NCBI GenBank assembly: GCA_030606585.1
Contig: JAUWGD010000015.1
Span: 1 to 18,519, forward strand
Direction of reading: 5' to 3'
DNA length: 18,519 nucleotides
Origin: Dehalococcoidales bacterium
GTDB taxonomy: Bacteria; Chloroflexota; Dehalococcoidia; Dehalococcoidales; RBG-16-60-22
Shown here: positions 13,167 to 18,519 of the stretch, in pieces
Layout: every line of letters begins with the position of its first letter
Position numbering within the stretch: position 1 is the stretch's first letter
The notes under the pieces: generated by a model
Databases searched by the model: none
Told to the model about the DNA's origin: nothing
What the model saw: only the letters and a program-made list of their open reading frames with translations
Position numbers and translations under genes: made by a program

Positions 13167-13385
13167 TTGGAGGCAAATTTAGAAAAAACATATCCTTTGT
13201 ATCTCACCACCGGTGTCGTCGCCCGGCACTGCGGAGTAAGCAAGGTAACCGTTTTACGATGGATTCAAAATGGCAACCTGGTGGCTTTCAGGCTCCCCGG
13301 AGGGCAGAACCGAATCCACCGGGATGACTTTTATACTTTTGCGGAAAAACACAATATACCGCTTAGAGGTGGCCAGGCCGCATGA
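13167..13385 (+). CDS. BldC/excisionase-like helix-turn-helix regulator
   Basis: A 72-residue DNA-binding protein consisting of one MerR-type N-terminal winged HTH. The helix pair is LTTGVVARHCGVSKVTVLRWIQNGNLVAF (about 13-41, shown as its key segments: GVSKVTVLRWI recognition helix) and the wing is RLPGGQNRIHRDDF. It lacks the dimerisation coiled coil and effector domain of MerR proteins, so it resembles BldC-type regulators and excisionases. The start is TTG at 13167, fixed by AAGGAGGG (13153-13160) 6 bases upstream. The gene lies just before the giant exported protein and has a terminator overlapping its stop codon, so it may control or be co-regulated with the surface-protein gene (inference). 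Confidence 0.85.
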   Translation: MEANLEKTYPLYLTTGVVARHCGVSKVTVLRWIQNGNLVAFRLPGGQNRIHRDDFYTFAEKHNIPLRGGQAA

Positions 13386-13415
13386 ACAATTTCACCCTGG
13401 CCGCCTTTCTTTTTT
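13368..13415 (+). terminator. intrinsic terminator overlapping the HTH stop codon
   Basis: GGTGGCCAGG (13368-13377) pairs with CCTGGCCGCC (13396-13405) over 10 positions (one G-U), with an 18-base loop, directly followed by TTTCTTTTTT (13406-13415). The HTH stop TGA (13383-13385) lies in the loop. Only 29 bases separate it from the start of the giant gene. Confidence 0.85.
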
Positions 13416-13444
13416 AAAACAATTATCTCAGGAGGTACGCGGCA

Positions 13445-16400
13445 ATGTCCAGGAAAAGTAAAGTTACACTATCATCATTAGGTCTACTTCTTCGTATTTC
13501 AATTACAGCTATCTTTCTCATCGCATTACTGCCAATCCCGGCACTGGCACAAGGAAACGGCACCTTCGCCGGACAGGTTACCGATAATACTACCGGTGAA
13601 CCTATTCCCGGCGCCACCATTTGCGTACTAGAGTCGTTGTATGCCCCAATCTCCTGGGAGGGTAACACCAATGCTAGCGGTAACTACAGTGTTTCCGTGC
13701 CTGAAGGTACGGGCTATGTGGTGGGTGCCGTTAGTCATGGGTATGTCACCAAGGTGGTTACTGGCCAGAGTGTCACCGCCAATGTCACCACCCCTATCAA
13801 TTTCTCCTTAGTTCCGGGAGGTATTATCGGGGGTACGGTAACCGATAACTACAGCGGAAACTCTATCCAGGGCGCAGACGTCTGGGCTTATAAGCCAGGA
13901 ACGCCTGAAGTAAGGTATGAAACCATGCCAACCTCTGCCAATGGCAGTTACAGCCTCGCGGCACCTCCAGGAACAGGCTATACTGTTCAAGTAACTAAGC
14001 AAGGTTACGTTGATGTTATCCAGACAGGCATTGACGCTGAATTGGGCGTACCAAAACTGGTCAACCTTGCTTTGGAGCCGTTGAACCCACCGCCAGCCAG
14101 CGTCACCGACCTGGCCACCGGAAACGCAACCCATAATTCCATTCTCCTCACCTGGACGGCGCCCGGCGCTAACCGCAGCACTGGCCAGGCCACCCAGTAC
14201 GATATCCGCTACGCTGCCTCTATTATCGATGATAATTCTAAGTTTAATGGTGCTACTGCGGTCACCAATATCCCGCCACCACATACCGCTAATACCACGG
14301 AGACCTTCATGGTTCCCGGCCTCAGCGCCAATACCACCTACCACTTCGCTATTAAAACCAAGGACGACACGAATCTCTGGTCGGGCCTGTCCAATCTGGT
14401 CTCGGCCAATACCACGCCACCACCGCTTACACCTTATTTCACCATTACTCATGACCAGGGTATGTCCTCGTTCATGCTTCCCGCCGGGGCTAATATCACG
14501 GAAACAATCAATATAACCTCGGTAAATAATTTCGAGGGAACCGTTTTTCTTCACTTCGGAGGACCTCCCGAGTTAGAAGACTACACCACCATATCACCCG
14601 CGCAGGTAACTCTTACTGCTAACCAGACACAATCGGTTACGCTGAACCTCGGCACCAGTCCCTCGATGCCTTCGGGCACTTTCCAATGCGGACTGGGCGG
14701 CCAGACATCCGAATACGGCGGCCAGGAGAAAGGGTTCTTCATCACTGTAATCATCGGCGTACCCGGGCAACCGCTGCTATCGGCCTCGCCGCCAGTGGTT
14801 GCCGCAGGCGGACACACCAACTTCTTCGCCTCGCAGTTCCCTGCCAGCAGCAACATAACCCTCAAATGGGACTCCGGCCCTAACGCGGGAAATATCATAA
14901 CGGAAAACCAGACAGACGGAGACGGCAACTGGAACGCACAGGTGACCATTCCGGCCGATACGGCCGGCGGCAACTTCGCCGTTAAGGCATTTGCCGGACA
15001 GGCTACCGCCGTCTGCCAGATAATGGTAACCTCCGGTTCCGGACCCGATTTCCTCATGTCAGCCTCACCGCAATTCATTTCCCTTACGCCGGGGCAATCC
15101 GCTAATATTACCATTTATATAACCCCGATTAACGGCTTCGATGCTGCGGTGGCGCTTAGCGCGGGCACGGCTCCCGGTGTAACCATGAGCCTGTCAGTCA
15201 GCAGCGTCACACCCGTTAACGGACAGACCGCCACGGCTATACTTTCTATTACGGTAGCCGAATGGGCAGCTTCCGAAATGTACCAGATGAACGTTGACGG
15301 GTCATGCGCCGACCCGTATATCACCAAGACTACCAATATCAGCCTGGATATACAGCCCCCGGCCGAGTGGGGTCCCGGCATCTCGCTATCGCAGTCGTAC
15401 GCACAGGCAGGCGACACGATTACCGTTTCCGGGGCCAACTTCCCGCCGGCCTGTCAGGGAGAAAACGTTACCATCATGGAGGCTTTATCCAACACAATAT
15501 TACAGACGACCCCGGCCACAATTAATATCAACAACGGCAGCTTTACCGGGACATTCACCCTTCCACCGGGAATTCCCTCCGGTAACTACCGCATCAAGGC
15601 CATCGTGAATAGCACCGGGGACTTCGCTGAGAGGGACTTTCAGATCATGGGGACGGGAGAAACCTTTTCCCTGGGAGTCTCACCGCAGTCGACAACCGTA
15701 GCCACCGAGGATGGGCAAAACTCTTCATCGGTCTCGGTAAACATCTTTTCCATGGGCGGCAGCAGTCCCACGGTAAACCTGGCCCTGGAGGGCGCACCCA
15801 ACTGGCTTACCTACCAGTTCGGGTCACTTACGGTTAATACCGCCGCCACCGGCAACGATGCCGTCTCGGTACCGGCCGGAGGCTCGGCCTCACGGAATTT
15901 AAACCTGACCGTCAGCATGACGGCGCCTCCCGGTATCTACTACATAACCGTCAAGGCATGGATAACGGACGGCACCGAGCAAAGGGTATCCCTGGAGCTA
16001 ACCGTACAGCCACCGGAAGGGTTCAATATGACGCAGTTCACCCTGAGTCCTGCCTTCGGCCAGGTGGGACAGGTAGTGAACTTCTCCGGCTCCGGTTTTA
16101 TGGGCTGCACGCCGAGCCAGGTAACAGAACTCAGGTTCGGTCCGGTTGATTTACTTACCTCGGAAAACATGTCGACTATTTACGTACCCACCACGGGTGA
16201 TTCCGCCGGCAGGCTTTCAGGGACATTCCACGTCCCCGACCTACCCCCCGGCACCTACTGGGTTGACCTCGTTGTGGGCAACTATCCCCAGGATATGATT
16301 TTTACTAAATCTTTTACGATAAACGGAAACGAAGATTCGTTTGTGCTCCAGGCGTCCCCTCCTTTCTTATGGGCGGAGCAGAACACCCAGATAAGCAGCT

Positions 16401-18519
16401 TGATAACAGTCCAGGCGGTAGGCAACTCGTCACCGACGGTCGTCTTCTCGGTAGAAGGTTGCCCGTACGATATCACCGCCAGCTTTACCTCGGGTAATGT
16501 TACGGCACCCCCCGGGGGTATCGCCAGCACCGACCTGAATCTAAACATCACCCAATGGATGCCAACCGGCCACTACTCCTTTACGATTAAAGGTCAGAGA
16601 GCCGGCACCGATGAAGTGCACCGTATTCCCATTGAGATAGACGTTGTGCCGCCCGCCGGTTTCGACATGGCCTCGATATACCTTAATCCAACTGTAGGCT
16701 CAGCAGGAACCTGGATAACCATCAGCGGCAGCGGCTTCCCGGAGAACACCTCTCTGACAAACCTGTTTTTCGGTCCGCCCAACGCACAGAACGACCAGAT
16801 TGCCAACGGTACGCTGCCAGCTATGACCACGGATGGCAGCGGGGCATTCTCGGCCGTGTTCCAGGTCCCGGCCGGTCTAACCCCCGGTATGTACCCGATA
16901 GAAGTCATTGTGGGCACTTATCCTGAAGACAGGAGGGCCATGGCCTATTTTACATTTGTCAGCGACCAGGCGTCCTTTAATATCAACGTTTCGCCAATGA
17001 TGATACAGACTGGACCGGGTGAACCCGTCGGCACCACGGTAAACGTACAGTCGTTCGGCACGTCTTCAGCCAATGTTACCCTCATCATCGAGGGACCGCC
17101 GACAATCGAGTGGCGCTTCGATGGAGGATTCTGGCAGACACCCGTGGTGGTATCGCCAGCCATAGGCAGCACCCTGATGTCGGCACTGGAAATCCAGCCC
17201 AAGGCATCCACGCCTATGGGGCATTACTCACTGGCTGTTAAAGCCGTATCCGGAAATCAGACAGAAATCCGCAACCTGGAACTGGACGTCGGGGCTTCCG
17301 CCGACTACGATATGCCGATATTCTCAATTAATCCTAATACCGGCACGGCGGGTACTAACGTATCTTTTAGCGGCTCCAACTTCCCCACCAGCGTTAATGT
17401 TACCAGAATCACCTTCGGCAGCGTCGATATCACCCTGGCCCAGACGATTGCAACTTCGCCGCAGGGCTCATTCTCCGGAGGCTTTACCGTACCCGCCACA
17501 CTGGGCGGGCAGCCGATTGCCGCCGGAACGTACCCTGTCAGGGTATATGTAGGAGAGGCGCAGGCCGAGACAATGTTTAATGTGTACGGCGGGGATGATA
17601 CTTTTATAATAAATCTCTCGCCCAATTTCCTGCAGGGAGAACCCGGCAGTATGCCCGGGACTTCAGGCATACTCAATGCGCTGGGCGGTGCCTCGCCAAC
17701 GGTTAAGATGGCTGTGAGAGGCCTGCCGCCGGGCGTTGCCACAGAATGGAACGGTATTGCACAACCCGTCTTCACCCTGAGCGCCCCACCGGGAGGCCAG
17801 AATAACTTCGGACTGACGCTGGTCCTGCCCGGTATGATTCCGATGGGCCAATACTCGGCCACGCTTGAGGGCTGGGTTGATAACAATGATAATAATATCT
17901 GGGACGACGGTGAAATAATTACCCGCGTCAACCTTGAGCTATCGATTATGCCGCCGATGGACTACGGCATGGGTATGCTCTCACTTAGTCCAACGTACGG
18001 CCAGGTTGGCGACACGATAGCCTTCAGCGGTTCCGGATTCTCCGGCAATACCACCGTGGAGAGTCTGACTTTTGCCCAGACCAATGTGCTGACGGCCAAT
18101 ATCACCACCGCCCTCGACGGTTCGTTCTCCGGAGTATTTACCGTCCCCGATACCGCTTGGGATAATCAGATGGGACCCGGGCGATACCCGGTTGATGTCG
18201 TCGTAGGGACCTATCCCGACGACCGCATGGGCTGCTTCGATTTCCAGGTAGTTGCTTCCGACCAGAAATTCAGTGTCAGCGTTTCACCGGGATGGATGGC
18301 AAGACCGGCGGGCGATACCGCCAGCGTCAGCATCTCGGTACGGTCGCTGGTAAACACCCCACCCAGTCCCACCGTAATCGTGCAGATTGAGGGACTGCCC
18401 TACGGCGTAACCGCCAGCTCTACCAGCGCTAACGTGACGCCGCCCGTCGGCGGCATGGAAGGCCGCGAACTGCAACTTACTATATCCGGTTCCTGCCCGA
18501 TGGGCAATTACCCGATATC
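13445..18519 (+). CDS. giant exported Ig-like repeat protein (3' end outside window)
   Basis: An uninterrupted frame from ATG 13445 to the window edge, at least 1,691 codons without a stop. AGGAGG (13431-13436) lies 9 bases before the ATG. Residues 1-35 form a signal peptide (basic start, hydrophobic core, PALA cleavage). Then come two carboxypeptidase-regulatory-like domains (about 40-118, TFAGQVTDNTTGEPIPGAT; and 120-215, GGTVTDNYSGNSIQGADV), an Fn3 domain (about 217-327) and several Ig-like domains (331-739). From residue 740 two modules alternate: A (FxLxVSP... ending PxGxYxxxVKG) and B, an IPT/TIG-like module (SLSPTYGQVGDTIAFSGSGF ... FxVP ... GxYPVDVVVGTYP). Asn-X-Ser/Thr sites are abundant. 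It is most likely a surface or S-layer-like adhesin; the cell-wall anchor would be beyond the window. Confidence 0.9.
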   Translation, partial: MSRKSKVTLSSLGLLLRISITAIFLIALLPIPALAQGNGTFAGQVTDNTTGEPIPGATICVLESLYAPISWEGNTNASGNYSVSVPEGTGYVVGAVSHGYVTKVVTGQSVTANVTTPINFSLVPGGIIGGTVTDNYSGNSIQGADVWAYKPGTPEVRYETMPTSANGSYSLAAPPGTGYTVQVTKQGYVDVIQTGIDAELGVPKLVNLALEPLNPPPASVTDLATGNATHNSILLTWTAPGANRSTGQATQYDIRYAASIIDDNSKFNGATAVTNIPPPHTANTTETFMVPGLSANTTYHFAIKTKDDTNLWSGLSNLVSANTTPPPLTPYFTITHDQGMSSFMLPAGANITETINITSVNNFEGTVFLHFGGPPELEDYTTISPAQVTLTANQTQSVTLNLGTSPSMPSGTFQCGLGGQTSEYGGQEKGFFITVIIGVPGQPLLSASPPVVAAGGHTNFFASQFPASSNITLKWDSGPNAGNIITENQTDGDGNWNAQVTIPADTAGGNFAVKAFAGQATAVCQIMVTSGSGPDFLMSASPQFISLTPGQSANITIYITPINGFDAAVALSAGTAPGVTMSLSVSSVTPVNGQTATAILSITVAEWAASEMYQMNVDGSCADPYITKTTNISLDIQPPAEWGPGISLSQSYAQAGDTITVSGANFPPACQGENVTIMEALSNTILQTTPATININNGSFTGTFTLPPGIPSGNYRIKAIVNSTGDFAERDFQIMGTGETFSLGVSPQSTTVATEDGQNSSSVSVNIFSMGGSSPTVNLALEGAPNWLTYQFGSLTVNTAATGNDAVSVPAGGSASRNLNLTVSMTAPPGIYYITVKAWITDGTEQRVSLELTVQPPEGFNMTQFTLSPAFGQVGQVVNFSGSGFMGCTPSQVTELRFGPVDLLTSENMSTIYVPTTGDSAGRLSGTFHVPDLPPGTYWVDLVVGNYPQDMIFTKSFTINGNEDSFVLQASPPFLWAEQNTQISSLITVQAVGNSSPTVVFSVEGCPYDITASFTSGNVTAPPGGIASTDLNLNITQWMPTGHYSFTIKGQRAGTDEVHRIPIEIDVVPPAGFDMASIYLNPTVGSAGTWITISGSGFPENTSLTNLFFGPPNAQNDQIANGTLPAMTTDGSGAFSAVFQVPAGLTPGMYPIEVIVGTYPEDRRAMAYFTFVSDQASFNINVSPMMIQTGPGEPVGTTVNVQSFGTSSANVTLIIEGPPTIEWRFDGGFWQTPVVVSPAIGSTLMSALEIQPKASTPMGHYSLAVKAVSGNQTEIRNLELDVGASADYDMPIFSINPNTGTAGTNVSFSGSNFPTSVNVTRITFGSVDITLAQTIATSPQGSFSGGFTVPATLGGQPIAAGTYPVRVYVGEAQAETMFNVYGGDDTFIINLSPNFLQGEPGSMPGTSGILNALGGASPTVKMAVRGLPPGVATEWNGIAQPVFTLSAPPGGQNNFGLTLVLPGMIPMGQYSATLEGWVDNNDNNIWDDGEIITRVNLELSIMPPMDYGMGMLSLSPTYGQVGDTIAFSGSGFSGNTTVESLTFAQTNVLTANITTALDGSFSGVFTVPDTAWDNQMGPGRYPVDVVVGTYPDDRMGCFDFQVVASDQKFSVSVSPGWMARPAGDTASVSISVRSLVNTPPSPTVIVQIEGLPYGVTASSTSANVTPPVGGMEGRELQLTISGSCPMGNYPI
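15662..18519 (+). repeat. tandem A-B protein module repeat, period about 630-670 bp
   Basis: Module A starts at residues 740, 964, 1176, 1386 and 1608 (nucleotides 15662, 16334, 16970, 17600, 18266); module B starts at about 860, 1073, 1287 and 1505. The units are thus 210-224 residues, four complete and a fifth cut by the window. The protein pattern repeats clearly while the DNA has diverged, so the duplications look old. Confidence 0.8.

Noticed and set aside
13808..18475. Several long minus-strand frames (up to 248 codons) opposite the giant gene.
   Set aside because: Their translations show no domains and follow from the codon bias of the plus-strand frame, which is continuous, carries a signal peptide and repeated domains.
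1..18519. CRISPR array, insertion sequence or rRNA.
   Set aside because: No regularly spaced identical repeats, no transposase-like frame and no rRNA-like stretch were seen.

Overview
The window looks like a chromosomal stretch of an anaerobic, moderately GC-rich bacterium. The gene set (CooT-type nickel protein, FmdB zinc ribbon, class II-type metallohydrolases, an NTF2-like protein beside a D-2-hydroxyacid dehydrogenase, a prepilin-like protein, a BldC/excisionase-type HTH and a very large secreted Ig-like repeat protein) fits Chloroflexota, perhaps Dehalococcoidia. That placement is an inference from gene content, not a demonstrated one.

Left part (20-3347, minus strand): a metal-uptake ABC operon, transcribed right to left as substrate-binding lipoprotein, ATPase, permease and a translationally coupled SAM methyltransferase. 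Its upstream region carries a strong promoter (TTGATA-17-TATAAT) and two 22-bp inverted repeats of identical 8-6-8 layout that look like operators of a Fur-family metal regulator. Next (3348-4491, minus) comes a compact operon of FmdB-like zinc ribbon, D-aminoacyl-tRNA deacylase, a 67-residue acidic helical protein and a CooT-family nickel-binding protein. A tRNA-Glu(TTC) with its own promoter lies at 4630-4702 on the plus strand, followed by a minus-strand metallo-beta-lactamase-fold hydrolase (4800-5609).

Middle (about 5620-6910): an AT-rich island holding a small two-helix membrane protein and a type II toxin-antitoxin pair (AbrB-like antitoxin, RelE/ParE-like toxin with a TTG start) driven by a near-perfect promoter with repeated TCCCAC words around the -35. 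A D-2-hydroxyacid dehydrogenase and an NTF2/SnoaL-like protein (6983-8682, plus) follow, convergent with an MFS transporter (8679-9941, minus) and together suggesting uptake and reduction of an organic acid or ketone-type substrate.

Right part (10087-18519): a divergent pair made of a prepilin-like protein (minus) and a degenerate response-regulator receiver (plus) followed by a two-domain universal stress protein; then a glyoxalase II-like hydrolase; a 406-bp gene-free, hairpin-rich region; a BldC-like HTH regulator started by TTG; an intrinsic terminator overlapping its stop; and the first 1,691 codons of a giant exported protein that runs off the right edge. The giant protein has a signal peptide, two carboxypeptidase-regulatory-like domains, one Fn3 domain and then Ig-like domains, settling into an alternating two-module repeat of about 210-225 residues. 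Two sequence words (TTTTGTAAACnnTG and AGTACTAAnGTAAT) are shared between the region upstream of the pilin/receiver genes and the region upstream of the HTH/giant-protein genes, hinting at joint control of cell-surface functions.
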